58,375 bases of DNA from an uncultured Oscillibacter sp. (GCF_947654275.1 NZ_CANTJS010000016.1:1-58375), one strand, 5' to 3'; shown: positions 41,046 through 49,578, numbered from the stretch's first letter. Notes: generated by a model not told the origin, from the letters alone. Program-made: numbers and translations.

Positions 41046-42395
41046 TTAAAACACGCCCTGAGCCATCATGGCGTCAGCGACTCTCTGGAAGCCGGCGATG
41101 TTGGCGCCCGCCACCAGGTTATAGCCCAGACCGTACATCTCGGCGGCCTCGACGCTCATATTGTAGATGGTATCCATGATCTGGTGGAGCTGCCTGTCGA
41201 CCTCTTCCTCAGTCCACACCAGACGTTCGCTGTTCTGGGCCATCTCCAGGGCGGAGGTGGCCACGCCGCCGGCGTTGACGGCCTTGCTGGGGGCCACGAT
41301 GATGCCGGGCTGCTCCATCAGGAACTTCAGCGCGTCGTTGGTGGTGGGCATATTGGCCACTTCGATATAATATTTCACGCCGTTGGCCGCAATCTGCCTG
41401 GCCTGCTCCATGTGGACGTCGTTCTGCATGGCGGAGGGCATGATGACGTCGGCCTTGACGCCCCAGGGCTTTTCGCCGGCATGGAACTCCACGCCGAACT
41501 TGTCGGCGTAATCCTGCACCCGGTTGCGGCCGCTGTTCCGCATCTCCACCAGATAGGCGATTTTCTCGTCGGTGGTCACGCCGTCGGGATCGTAGACGTA
41601 GCCGTCGGGGCCGGAGAGGGTGACGACCTTGGCGCCCAGCTCCCGGGCCTTCTTGCAGATGCCCCAGGTCACGTTGCCGAAGCCCGCGCAGGCGATGGTC
41701 TTGCCCTGAATGGACTCGCCCTCGTGCTTCAGGACGTTCTCCAGATAATACACCGCGCCGAAGCCGGTGGCCTCAGGACGAATCAGGCTGCCGCCGTAGG
41801 AAAAGCCCTTGCCGGTGAGGACGCCGTTCTCGAAAGCACCCTTGAGGCGGCGGTACTCGCCGTACAGATAGCCAATCTCTCTCGCGCCCACGCCCATGTC
41901 GCCGGCGGGCACGTCCACATCGGGTCCGATGTAGCGGTACAGGGCCTGCATGAAGCTCTGGCAGAAGCGCATGATCTCCGCGTCGGATTTCCCGGCGGGG
42001 TCGAAGTCGCTGCCGCCCTTGCCGCCGCCGATGGGCAGGCCGGTCAGGGAGTTCTTGAAGGTCTGCTCAAAGCCCAGGAACTTGATGATGCCCTCATACA
42101 CATTTTTCTGGAACCGGAGGCCGCCCTTGTAGGGGCCGATGGCGCCGTTGAACTGGCAGCGCCAGCCGGTGTTGGTGTGCCAGGTGCCGTCGTCGGCCAT
42201 CCAGCAGACGCGGAAGGTGAACATGCGCTCGGGCTCCACCATGCGGCCCAGCAGATCCACCTGCTCATATTCCGGGTGCTTCTCAATGACGGGCTCCAGG
42301 GAGGAGAGGACCTCCTCCACGGTCTGGACAAATTCCGGCTCATTGGCGTGCTTGGTTTTAACGCTCTCAATCACGCTGGACAGATATGCGTTCAT
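41046..42395 (-). CDS. gdhA: NADP-type glutamate dehydrogenase
   Basis: 449 residues from ATG 42395 (AGGAGG seven bases upstream; a TTG one codon earlier is unlikely). PYKGGLRFQKNVYEGIIKFLGFEQ and the catalytic-lysine segment LPIGGGKGGSDFDP are intact, as are DVPAGDMGVGAREIGYL and the nucleotide-binding CAGFGNVTWG. Hexameric enzyme aminating 2-oxoglutarate with ammonia. Transcribed alone. Confidence 0.97.
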   Translation of the reverse strand: MNAYLSSVIESVKTKHANEPEFVQTVEEVLSSLEPVIEKHPEYEQVDLLGRMVEPERMFTFRVCWMADDGTWHTNTGWRCQFNGAIGPYKGGLRFQKNVYEGIIKFLGFEQTFKNSLTGLPIGGGKGGSDFDPAGKSDAEIMRFCQSFMQALYRYIGPDVDVPAGDMGVGAREIGYLYGEYRRLKGAFENGVLTGKGFSYGGSLIRPEATGFGAVYYLENVLKHEGESIQGKTIACAGFGNVTWGICKKARELGAKVVTLSGPDGYVYDPDGVTTDEKIAYLVEMRNSGRNRVQDYADKFGVEFHAGEKPWGVKADVIMPSAMQNDVHMEQARQIAANGVKYYIEVANMPTTNDALKFLMEQPGIIVAPSKAVNAGGVATSALEMAQNSERLVWTEEEVDRQLHQIMDTIYNMSVEAAEMYGLGYNLVAGANIAGFQRVADAMMAQGVF

Positions 42396-42712
42396 CAAAC
42401 ATCCTCCTCTTAACTCTACTCTTTGTGTCTTTGTGATTTTGTTTGGCCCCGTCGGGGTTTTTCACTCTTAGTTTATCATTTGCGGCGGCAATAAACAAGG
42501 GCAGAATTTTGAATACCTACCAAACTTTTTTTCAATACACCAGAAAATGGGACCCCCTTTTTGTGCAAAGTGACAGAGGGCGGGGCTCCGGAAACAGACG
42601 GGCAGAATTTTTGCCCCCAAAACCGGGCCATGTTCTTGACTTTCGGAAGATAGAAGATATAATAAACATGAAAATACTTTCCTGAAAAAGGATTTTGAGG
42701 GAGGGACCTTTT
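42396..42712. other. 317-base divergent interval gdhA / phosphoribosyltransferase
   Basis: No gene. It contains the promoter of the plus-strand gene at 42636-42663 and a small hairpin, GGGCA/TGCCC near 42600-42617. The gdhA promoter could not be assigned with confidence. Confidence 0.55.
42636..42663 (+). promoter_or_regulatory. promoter of the phosphoribosyltransferase gene
   Basis: TTGACT (42636-42641), 16 bases, TATAAT (42658-42663), 49 bp ahead of the start. Confidence 0.75.
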
Positions 42713-43273
42713 ATGTCAACCTATACCCTGGAAGTCGCGGGCCTGCGGCGGGAGCTGCCCATCTGCAAGGTTTCGGACGATTTGTACATCGCCGCCTTTA
42801 TCTGCCTCGGGGACGCGGAGCTGACGGAAGCCTGCGCCCGGGAGCTGCTGAAGCTGGCCGCTCCGGGCAGCTATGACTGCATGCTCACCGCCGAGGCCAA
42901 GGGCATTCCCCTGATTCACGAGATGGCCCGGCAGTCCGGCACGGCCAAGTATTTTCTGGCCCGGAAGGGCCCCAAGGCCTACATGCGGAATCCCATCCAT
43001 GTGGAGGACCAGTCCATCACCACCGCCGGGGTTCAGCGGCTGTATCTGGACGGGACCGACGCGGCAATGCTGGCGGGCAGGCGCGTCCTGATTGTGGACG
43101 ATGTGATTTCCACCGGCGGTTCTCTCAAGGCCATGGAGGCTCTGGTGGAGCTGGCGGGGGGGACCGTGACGGGCCGGATGGCGGTGCTGGCGGAGGGTTC
43201 CGCAAAGGACCGGACGGACATTCAGTTCCTCGCGCCGCTGCCGCTGTTCAACGCCGACGGCAGCATTCGATAA
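42713..43273 (+). CDS. type I phosphoribosyltransferase (adenine/xanthine PRTase-like)
   Basis: 186 residues from ATG 42713 behind GAGGGAGGG. The PRPP-binding motif RRVLIVDDVISTGGSLKAM (about 122-140) is canonical, and CMLTAEAKGIPLIHEMAR in the first third is the PPi loop region of the Apt/Xpt group. It salvages a purine base with PRPP; whether adenine, xanthine or guanine is not clear. Confidence 0.88.
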   Translation: MSTYTLEVAGLRRELPICKVSDDLYIAAFICLGDAELTEACARELLKLAAPGSYDCMLTAEAKGIPLIHEMARQSGTAKYFLARKGPKAYMRNPIHVEDQSITTAGVQRLYLDGTDAAMLAGRRVLIVDDVISTGGSLKAMEALVELAGGTVTGRMAVLAEGSAKDRTDIQFLAPLPLFNADGSIR

Positions 43274-43339
43274 GTCATATTGAGGCGGAACGCCGGCGCA
43301 CTGTCTCCTGACGGCGCGCCGGCGTTTTAGTTGCAGACG

Positions 43340-43375
43340 TAAAAAGAGAACGAGAAATAAAAAGAGAACGAGAAA
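43340..43375. repeat. tandem 18-bp duplication
   Basis: TAAAAAGAGAACGAGAAA at 43340-43357 repeated exactly at 43358-43375, immediately upstream of the membrane acyltransferase-like gene. No ribosome site other than the A/G-rich repeat itself is obvious. Confidence 0.85.
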
Positions 43376-43390
43376 GAAAGAGAGACGCCC

Positions 43391-44809
43391 ATGAGAACGA
43401 GAACCGTTTATTGGCTTCCGACATTCCGCGTCCTGGCCCTGTCGGCGGCGCTGCTGATGATTTGCTCCGGTCTGGTGCGGATTGCCTGGGTGATGGGAGA
43501 ATCGGCGCTGAGCCGTCCCTTCTGGCTGTTTCAGATTCTGCTGCCGCTGGCGGCCAATGTGTGTTTTGTGGGGATTCTCTTTCTGGACGGAAGAGAACGC
43601 CTGTACCGCTCCGCTGTGCCGGTGTGGCTGGGGTGTATCTTCTTCGCTGTAAAGGCTTTATCCTTTCCCTCTCTTCTGCGCACGGTGCTCTGCCTGCTTC
43701 TCTACGCGCTGGTGGCGGTACTTTACACCGCTACGGTGGTGGGACATGTGCCGACGCAGGCGCCGCTGTGGCTGCTGTTCGGCCTGCCGATGGTCTACCA
43801 CATCATCGTAGAGGACCGGCAGAAAATCGGCTGGCCGGTTCACGACTGGCTGCCGGAGATTTCCGTGCTGTGCTGTATGGCGGCGCTGCTGTGCTTATCC
43901 CTGGCCATGAGGCGGCGGCCTGTGGAAGAGGGGGCCTATGTCCGCCGCTTCGGAGACCGGAACGACGGCCGCCGCCTGCGGACCCTGTCGCCTATTTTCG
44001 CCGTGTCGCCCTATATCATGAAGACCCGCAACACGTCCCAGAATTTCATTGCCGACCAGTTCGAGGTCACGGCGGTGGACCGCTATATCGCGGAGAAGCG
44101 TCAGGCGGGCTGGAAGGGCTTCGGCGTCCTCCATGTCATCCTGGCGGCCTATGTCCGGACCTGCGCCCGGTATCCGGGGCTGAACCGGTTCATTGCCGGC
44201 CAGCGGGCCTACAGCCGGGACCGGGTGATCGAGGTCAATATGACCATCAAAAAGGAGATGTCCACCGCCTCGCCGGATACCGTCATCAAGGTCACTTTTG
44301 ACCCCGCCGACACGGCGGAAACCGTGTTTCGCCGCTTTGACAAGGCGGTTCAGGAGGTAAAGAACACGCCGCTGAATTCCTCCTTTGACCAGTTGGCCGG
44401 CGCTTTGAACCGGGTGCCGGGCCTTCTGCTGCGAGGGGTGGTGGCTTTGCTGCAGGGAGGGGACTACTTCGGTCTGCTGCCCCAGTGGCTGACAAGGCTT
44501 TCCCCTTTTCACGGCTCTCTGTTCATCACGTCTATGGCTTCCCTGGGCATTCCGCCCATTCATCATCACCTCTATGACTTCGGCAATGTCCCCGTCTTCT
44601 GCGCCTTTGGCCGGAAGCGCCGGGTGTATGAGACGAAGCGGGATGGCAGTGTGGTGTGCCGGAAATACATAGACTGCAATTTCGTCACCGACGAGCGGAT
44701 TGCGGACGGCTTTTATTACGCCTCCGCCATTCGTTATATCCATGGCATTTTCAGTGATCCCTGGCAGCTGGACCAGCCGCCGGAGACGGTGAACCGGGAC
44801 CAGCCGTGA
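43391..44809 (+). CDS. membrane protein with a C-terminal E2-acyltransferase (CAT)-like domain
   Basis: 472 residues. The first 175 hold six likely membrane helices (about 13-30, 44-60, 75-90, 97-116, 122-137, 155-172). From about 185 the sequence follows the chloramphenicol acetyltransferase/E2 fold: IAEKRQAGWKGFGVLHVILAAYVRTCARYPGLNRFI, SPFHGSLFITSMASLGIPPIHHHLYDFG, and ADGFYYASAIRYI where E2 enzymes have H-x-x-x-D-G. The His of that motif is Glu (ERIADG), so acyl transfer by the usual mechanism is doubtful. Function unknown; perhaps a membrane-tethered sensor or modified transferase. Confidence 0.78.
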   Translation: MRTRTVYWLPTFRVLALSAALLMICSGLVRIAWVMGESALSRPFWLFQILLPLAANVCFVGILFLDGRERLYRSAVPVWLGCIFFAVKALSFPSLLRTVLCLLLYALVAVLYTATVVGHVPTQAPLWLLFGLPMVYHIIVEDRQKIGWPVHDWLPEISVLCCMAALLCLSLAMRRRPVEEGAYVRRFGDRNDGRRLRTLSPIFAVSPYIMKTRNTSQNFIADQFEVTAVDRYIAEKRQAGWKGFGVLHVILAAYVRTCARYPGLNRFIAGQRAYSRDRVIEVNMTIKKEMSTASPDTVIKVTFDPADTAETVFRRFDKAVQEVKNTPLNSSFDQLAGALNRVPGLLLRGVVALLQGGDYFGLLPQWLTRLSPFHGSLFITSMASLGIPPIHHHLYDFGNVPVFCAFGRKRRVYETKRDGSVVCRKYIDCNFVTDERIADGFYYASAIRYIHGIFSDPWQLDQPPETVNRDQP

Positions 44810-44985
44810 CCGGAGGGGCGGAGGGTTTAAGCTCGGGGCCTCAAAACTTTGAATCTATGAAACCCTTGCGGCACAAGGGCCGCAACCACAGGTTGACAAA
44901 GTTCCACGTGCTGCGTTCTTGCTTTTTTGGGCGGGGAGGACTACCATAGGGCCAATCCAAAGGAAAGTGAGAGGTTTGTGAGCAC

Positions 44986-45783
44986 ATGAAAACATTTTCA
45001 GCGAAACTGCTGGAGCTCCGCCGCCGAAAGGGCCTGTCTCAGGAAGAGCTGGCAGACCGTTTAGGGGTTACCCGGCAGTCCGTCAGCAAGTGGGAGGGCG
45101 GCGCGGCAATGCCGGAGCTGAGCAAATTGGTTGCCCTGTCGGAGCTGTTTTCCGTCAGCGTGGATTATCTGGTGAAGGATTACTTGGAGGAGCCGGAGCG
45201 TCCGGAGTCCTCCATACCGAGGTCCACAGCAAAGCTGGAGGAACAGGTGGAAGAGATCAGCCGGTATTTCCGGACCTGGGAGTGGACCAGCAAAACAAAG
45301 GTGTTTGGCATCCCTCTGGTTTCTGTCTGCTTTTGTATGTACCCCCATATGTCGCGCTGCCGGAAGACCGCCAAGGGTATCGTCGCCATCGGCAACATCG
45401 CGGTGGGCGTGGTGGCGTTAGGGCTCCTCAGCGCGGGTGTATTCAGCATTGGCGCTTTGAGCGCCGGCGTGTTTGCCTTGGGCGCTCTGGCATTTGGCCT
45501 GGCGGCGCTGGGCCCGGTGGCCATCGGCCTGATGGCGTTCGGCCCTGTGGCAATAGGTCTGTGGTACGCCGGAGGCGTGGCGGCATTGGGCGGAAAAATC
45601 TCTGTAGGCGTTGCCGCGGTGGGGGAGACTGCTGTAGGTTATGACGCTGCGGGAAAACAGGTCCTTTTATGGGGAAACGGTCTGACCAGCGCAGAGGTAG
45701 AGACCTTTCTTCTGGAGTACCACCCCAATCTCTGGAGGCCGCTGCTGAAGCTGCTGGCTTTTTTCGGCGCGAACATCAAGTGA
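44986..45783 (+). CDS. XRE regulator with a C-terminal glycine-rich A-x-G repeat domain
   Basis: 265 residues. Residues 1-65 are a Cro/C1 helix-turn-helix (LRRRKGLSQEELADRLGVTRQSVSKWEGGAAMPELSKLVALSELF). A coiled stretch and a segment with FGIPLVSVCFCMYPHMSRC follow. Residues about 130-225 are a run of short repeats, A-I-G-x-x-A-x-G-V-x-A-L-G-L-x-S-A-G and so on, a pattern of six to seven residues with Gly and small residues in phase, either a membrane bundle or a beta-roll. The ATG follows GTGAGAGG. It probably anchors or oligomerises the regulator at the membrane. Confidence 0.85.
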   Translation: MKTFSAKLLELRRRKGLSQEELADRLGVTRQSVSKWEGGAAMPELSKLVALSELFSVSVDYLVKDYLEEPERPESSIPRSTAKLEEQVEEISRYFRTWEWTSKTKVFGIPLVSVCFCMYPHMSRCRKTAKGIVAIGNIAVGVVALGLLSAGVFSIGALSAGVFALGALAFGLAALGPVAIGLMAFGPVAIGLWYAGGVAALGGKISVGVAAVGETAVGYDAAGKQVLLWGNGLTSAEVETFLLEYHPNLWRPLLKLLAFFGANIK

Positions 45784-45793
45784 TTCAAATAGG

Positions 45794-45826
45794 AAAAGCG
45801 TGGAGGAGAAACCTCCACGCTTTTTT
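45794..45826. terminator. bidirectional terminator between convergent genes
   Basis: AAAAGCGTGGAGG (45794-45806) and CCTCCACGCTTTT (45812-45824) with a further T2; it overlaps the stop of the minus-strand gene. Confidence 0.85.
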
Positions 45827-46352
45827 ATGAATGCAGCATCTGCCCCTCGATGATTCGATAGACCTTTTCGGCGTCCGCAATTTCCTCAAAGCCCACGCCG
45901 GGAACGCGGTGGCGGTGCTTCCCGGCTCCGCAGGACGTGGGGGGCCGGAACCAGATGGTCCCGGTCCCGTTGGCGCGGACCTCCTTTTGCAGCAGGGGAA
46001 TCTGCCCATAGGGCAGAAAAACGGTCTCCCGGCGGCTTTGCAGGATGACCCGCCGGTCCGTCACGGCGTAGCAGGTTCCCGCCAGCTGCCAGGCCCGGAA
46101 GAAGAAACGTCCCACGGTGATATAAAGTCCCATCAAAACGAAGGGGATGCCCCAGATTTTGAACAGCAGCGGCCCGCCGGCGGCGATGACGCCGATTTCC
46201 CAGAAGATGGCGAAGCCGCACCAGAGCAGACTGAAGGGAATTGCGAGGAGATCGGACCGCTGAAAATGAATGCCGCGCTCCGGCGCGCCCTCCCAGAGAA
46301 GAACCTCGCCGGGCTGGAGCTGTGTGCGGATGCTTTGCCTGTTCTCGTCCAT
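45825..46352 (-). CDS. membrane PH-domain-like protein
   Basis: 175 residues from ATG 46352 (GGAGT upstream; the frame is open but unrelated before it). RTQLQPGEVLLWEGAP at the N-terminus, two membrane helices (about 35-60 and 68-88), then YAVTDRRVILQSRRE, the strand pattern of bacterial PH (bPH) domains. Such proteins are common and uncharacterised. It lies 10 bp after the DUF5662 gene. Confidence 0.78.
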   Translation of the reverse strand: MDENRQSIRTQLQPGEVLLWEGAPERGIHFQRSDLLAIPFSLLWCGFAIFWEIGVIAAGGPLLFKIWGIPFVLMGLYITVGRFFFRAWQLAGTCYAVTDRRVILQSRRETVFLPYGQIPLLQKEVRANGTGTIWFRPPTSCGAGKHRHRVPGVGFEEIADAEKVYRIIEGQMLHS

Positions 46353-46362
46353 ACGATACTCC

Positions 46363-46899
46363 TTATTGTGTCTTCCCCAGGACTTCCCGGCGGACGAAGT
46401 CGAAGGCGGCGTCCTCACCCTCGTCCCGGAGCTTGACCAGAATGGTTTCCAGCAGGGCGGCGGTCTCCGGATGGAGGAGGAGCCGCCGGTTCTTGCCCCT
46501 CTGAAAGAACTGGTAGGGGTGGGAATCGTTGTAGTTGTCTCTCTGATAGACCTTGCTGGCGGCCAGCCGGTCGCAGAACATCTCTGCGATGTACTTGTTG
46601 GGCATCCGCACGCCGCCGATGCCACTGCCGTCCTGCTGATAGTCGGTCCAGTATTCAAAATGGTGGCGGTTGCGGCCCTTGTGGTGGAGCCAGGCGGCGC
46701 TGTAGCCGAAGAGCTTTCGCTGCTGGTCGTTAGGGCTGTGATCCCCTTGAAAATAGCGGACCCCCGCCCAGAATTCCACCGGGGAGAATTTGGACAGGTC
46801 GTGGGTCAACCCCTGCCAATACAGTCCCAGGCGGAAGCAATACTTCCGTACCAGGCACCGGTGATAGCAGATGGTTTTCAGATGTCCCCAGAAATGCAA
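46363..46899 (-). CDS. DUF5662-family protein
   Basis: 178 residues. HRCLVRKYCFRLGLYWQGLTHDLSKFSPVEFW, HHKGRNRHHFEYWTDY and the central MPNKYIAEMFCDRLAASKVY are characteristic of DUF5662. Conserved His and Asp residues (THDLSKFS, HHKGRNRHH) suggest a metal-dependent HD-like hydrolase, but no activity is established. Confidence 0.88.
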   Translation of the reverse strand: MHFWGHLKTICYHRCLVRKYCFRLGLYWQGLTHDLSKFSPVEFWAGVRYFQGDHSPNDQQRKLFGYSAAWLHHKGRNRHHFEYWTDYQQDGSGIGGVRMPNKYIAEMFCDRLAASKVYQRDNYNDSHPYQFFQRGKNRRLLLHPETAALLETILVKLRDEGEDAAFDFVRREVLGKTQ

Positions 46900-47257
46900 G
46901 GCGTTTCACCCCGTTCGCAGAATGATTCAGGTGCAGTATCATACTCATTTCAAAGAAAGCGATTTCGTTTTATTTGAAAGAAATGGAAATGCATGCTGCG
47001 TTTCCGTTTTACGCCCCAATAGCGCAAAACACGTCTCAACGCATTTTTGACGTAATTCTGCGCAGCCGTTGGCGGTTTTGCCGGGCGTCCCCCTTGCGGG
47101 GGAAAAGCTTCTCAAGCTTTTGAATGGATTCTATTATAACACGCCGGGCAAAAAAAGACGAGGTTTTTTTGCATGGAATTCCGCCGTCCGCAGAAACTAT
47201 TTTCCGGCAAAGCATGTCTATCAATTTTCAGGGTACAGCCCTGACAGGGGGAATGGG
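46900..47257. other. 358-base interval without a clear gene
   Basis: AT-rich for this window. It contains a divergent arrangement with a possible -10 (TATAAC near 47135) ahead of the next plus-strand gene, and short inverted repeats around CGATTTCG and AAGCTTCTCAAGCTTTT. Frames open here lack ribosome sites. Confidence 0.45.
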
Positions 47258-47698
47258 ATGGACTCCGGAATTTACGACTGCCCCAGGGTCTGGGGGGACC
47301 TGCTGCCGGAGGGGGTCCGGCAGCTGTGGGAGCCGGAGGCGCTGGCGGAACGGGTGTGGTCTCTGCTGGTGCTGACGGCGGAGGGCTGCCGCCGTCTGGA
47401 GGGGACAGGTCCCCTCTGCCGGATTCTGCTGGCGCCGGGGGACTGCCCGCCGGCGTTGCTGGCCGGGGCGGAGACCGTGATATCCTACGGACTGTCGCCC
47501 CGGGACAGCCTGACGCTCTCCAGTCTGGCGGAACCGGTGCTGTGCGTGCAGAGGGCGCTGCCCCGGCCGGACGGAAGGCTGGTGGAGCCCCAGGAGTTTC
47601 CCCTTCCGCCGCTGCCCGCCCCGGCGGAACAGATGCTGCCGCTGCTGGGGCTGCGGCTGTTGCAAATGCCGCTGACAGACGGCCTGTTTCCACCGTAA
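47258..47698 (+). CDS. hypothetical protein
   Basis: 146 residues if the ATG at 47258 (MDSGIYDCPRVWGDLLPEGV) is used; the open frame is longer but upstream codons look non-coding. The sequence is rich in Leu, Pro and Ala, with GDCPPALLAGAETVISYGLSPRDSLTLSSLAEPVLCVQRALPRPDGRLVEPQEFPL in the middle. No family recognised. A ribosome site (CAGGGGGA) is weakly placed. Confidence 0.55.
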   Translation: MDSGIYDCPRVWGDLLPEGVRQLWEPEALAERVWSLLVLTAEGCRRLEGTGPLCRILLAPGDCPPALLAGAETVISYGLSPRDSLTLSSLAEPVLCVQRALPRPDGRLVEPQEFPLPPLPAPAEQMLPLLGLRLLQMPLTDGLFPP

Positions 47699-47735
47699 AA
47701 TCAGGGCATCCACTTCAAAATAAGGAGGGCAATGT

Positions 47736-47954
47736 ATGCCGCTGATGGGCTGGGTGCTGCTGATTGGCATTGGCGCGGCTGTGGCGCTGTGGGAATACGC
47801 GCTGAGCAAGGGGACCCGGGGCCCCTCCCGCTGCATAGGCTGCGGGAAATGCGACAGGGACGGAATCTGCATTCTCACCGGGAAGCCGGTGGGACCCCGC
47901 CGGACAAAGCCCGGCGGGGAGCATCCGGGCACAGGCTCAAATGCTGTTGATTGA
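47736..47954 (+). CDS. small membrane protein with a four-cysteine cluster
   Basis: 72 residues, ATG behind AAGGAGGG. One membrane helix (about 5-22, WVLLIGIGAAVALWEYAL) is followed by CIGCGKCDRDGIC, a C-x2-C-x2-C-x5-C pattern like a metal or iron-sulfur site, then a basic Gly/Pro-rich tail. No family known to me. A hairpin follows at 47959-47987. Confidence 0.7.
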   Translation: MPLMGWVLLIGIGAAVALWEYALSKGTRGPSRCIGCGKCDRDGICILTGKPVGPRRTKPGGEHPGTGSNAVD

Positions 47955-47958
47955 ACAT

Positions 47959-47987
47959 GAGGGAAACCCTCTGATCGGTTTTCCCTC
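47959..47987 (+). terminator. hairpin after the four-cysteine membrane gene
   Basis: GAGGGAAACC and GGTTTTCCCTC arms, with no T tract; a plausible transcript end. Confidence 0.45.
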
Positions 47988-48187
47988 AAGTGCCCTTTCC
48001 CTTCCGAACATGAAAAAGCTTTCTTAGAATCTGCATTCACAGCCGGGGGATGCCGGATGGGCGAGGATTTTTCTCGTCAGACAAGGAGAGCGCCCGCGGC
48101 CATACTGACGTATGGCAAGGGAGATCGACGCAGTATGGTGGGAAAAAGACCGGCCGGACGGCGTGCAGCGGCTGTGAATGCAGGTTC

Positions 48188-48802
48188 TTATACTCGGATG
48201 CTCGGGAATATAGACTGGACGGCGCAGGCCAGATAGGTTCTGCCGGTGTCCTCCATGTGGAACGCGTGGTTGGAGAAGCACCAGGTGGCCATAATGCCCC
48301 GGACCACGCTTTCCAGATAGGTGAAGAGTCCGGCGGCGGAGAGGCCGGTTTGCGCCTCGTCCATATGGGCGGAAATTTCCTGGTAGAGGATGCGGCTGAA
48401 GGTCCGCTTCTGCAGATGCTCCGAGGGCCCCGGCACGCAGGCCCCCAGATTCAGGGAATAGGCGAGGCAGGTGAGCTCGTAGCCGGCCAGCTCGGAAAAC
48501 TCCAGTTCCAGGGAGAGGAATTTCAGGACGCGCTCCCCGCCCTGGCTGTCCGGACGGTCCCGGAGCCAGGCGGCATAGTGCTTTTCTACATAAGCGCCCA
48601 GGTCCGCGTAATAGCTTTCACGGATGATGTCCTCCTTGGACCTGTAATGGACGTAAAAAGAGCCCTTGGCGATGCCCGCTCTGGCGCAGATTTCGCTGAC
48701 GGTGACATTCGCGTAGCCCTTTTCTTTGATGAGTCCCGCCGCCGTGGAGAAAATTTTCTCCTTTGTGGCGGCGGCTTTTTCCTTTCGGCTCTGATATTCC
48801 AT
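48188..48802 (-). CDS. TetR/AcrR-family repressor
   Basis: 204 residues from ATG 48802 (AAAGGAGCG upstream). The DNA-binding domain is ATKEKIFSTAAGLIKEKGYANVTVSEICARAGIAKGSFYVHYRSKEDII; the C-terminal ligand domain (80-204) is not assigned. It is divergent from a yciI-type gene whose promoter contains a perfect 16-bp dyad and a second dyad next to it; autoregulation and control of yciI are likely. Confidence 0.92.
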   Translation of the reverse strand: MEYQSRKEKAAATKEKIFSTAAGLIKEKGYANVTVSEICARAGIAKGSFYVHYRSKEDIIRESYYADLGAYVEKHYAAWLRDRPDSQGGERVLKFLSLELEFSELAGYELTCLAYSLNLGACVPGPSEHLQKRTFSRILYQEISAHMDEAQTGLSAAGLFTYLESVVRGIMATWCFSNHAFHMEDTGRTYLACAVQSIFPSIRV

Positions 48803-48829
48803 GAAAACGCTCCTTTCCAAGGCCCGGTA

Positions 48830-48886
48830 TTGACAGAGGGACGGGACTGTGTTATAATAATGACCGTGGTCATTGACTGTGGTCAA
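48830..48886 (+). promoter_or_regulatory. consensus promoter with two TetR-type operators
   Basis: TTGACA (48830-48835), 17 bases, TATAAT (48853-48858), a perfect consensus. AATGACCGTGGTCATT (48859-48874) is a dyad with 7-bp arms; TTGACTGTGGTCAA (48873-48886) overlaps its end with 5-bp arms plus partial matches. The operators sit on the start site of the yciI transcript. Confidence 0.85.
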
Positions 48887-48920
48887 TTCTATTGTACCAG
48901 AAAAGGGAGGGCTCTGCAAG

Positions 48921-49208
48921 ATGTTTCTTTTCAATCTGACGTATGTCAAGCCTCTGGACGAAATCGAAAGGCTGCTGCCAGCACACATCGCGTTTCTGGA
49001 CGCCTTCTATGCCGGGGGGAAATTCCTGTGCTCCGGCCGGAAGGAGCCCCGTACCGGCGGCGTGATTCTCTGCCGCTGCGAGAGCCGCCGGGAGGCGGAA
49101 AAAATCCGGGACCAGGACCCCTTTTTTCAGGAGGGGGCGGCGGAATATGAGATCATCGAGTTCCTGCCCACGAAGATGTCCGAAAGGTTTCAGGCCCTGC
49201 TGGGGTGA
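48921..49208 (+). CDS. YciI-family protein
   Basis: 95 residues, ATG behind AAAGGGAGGG. LTYVKPLDEIERLLPAHIAFLDAFYAGGKFLCSGRKEPRTGGVILC and DPFFQEGAAEYEIIEF are typical of the YciI ferredoxin-like fold, with His22 and an Asp as the conserved pair. Some relatives are dehydrochlorinases or stress-response enzymes; substrate here unknown. Probably repressed by the divergent TetR protein. Confidence 0.9.
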   Translation: MFLFNLTYVKPLDEIERLLPAHIAFLDAFYAGGKFLCSGRKEPRTGGVILCRCESRREAEKIRDQDPFFQEGAAEYEIIEFLPTKMSERFQALLG

Positions 49209-49246
49209 TTCTGGGGTAAAATCTTTGATTCTGGCAAATCTTCTGG

Positions 49247-49274
49247 TTGACAAACGTGGGAAAAGGCATATAAT
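49247..49274 (+). promoter_or_regulatory. promoter of the T-box transcript
   Basis: TTGACA (49247-49252), 16 bases, TATAAT (49269-49274). The leader begins about 49281. Confidence 0.8.
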
Positions 49275-49300
49275 AACACTGTTCAATCAGCCAAACGCCG

Positions 49301-49520
49301 TGAAAAAGCCAGCGTCACGAAACGGTTCTCAGCGAGAGGGGGAGGGTGGAAGCCCCTTGTCCACGCCGTGCCGCAGCCACTTTGGAGCAGTCCGCGAGGA
49401 GCGGAACGGCTCATCCCCGTTACCGGATGACTCAAGATGTCTCCGCCTGTGCGGCGGGGGATAATTAGGGTGGTACCGCGAAGCGCGCCTTCGCCCCTAT
49501 GCCGGGGCGGAGGTTTTTTT
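49301..49520 (+). ncRNA. T-box riboswitch, alanine type
   Basis: The antiterminator core AGGGTGGTACCGCG (49467-49480) is exact. The stem I part is CGTGAAAAAGCC...; GAGAGGGGGAGGGTGGAAGCCCC is the distal AG-bulge/loop region, and the segment GCAGCCACTTTGGAGCAG holds the specifier: GCC at 49376-49378, directly before the conserved ACTTTGGAGC, so an alanine codon. The terminator (CGCCTTCGCCCC/GGGGCGGAGG then T7) is 49486-49520. Uncharged tRNA-Ala would favour read-through into the downstream genes. Confidence 0.92.
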
Positions 49521-49578
49521 GTTTTTGTTTTCTTGCTTTTTTGCTTTTTGGCTTTTTTGCGTGGAAGGGAGGTGTCAG

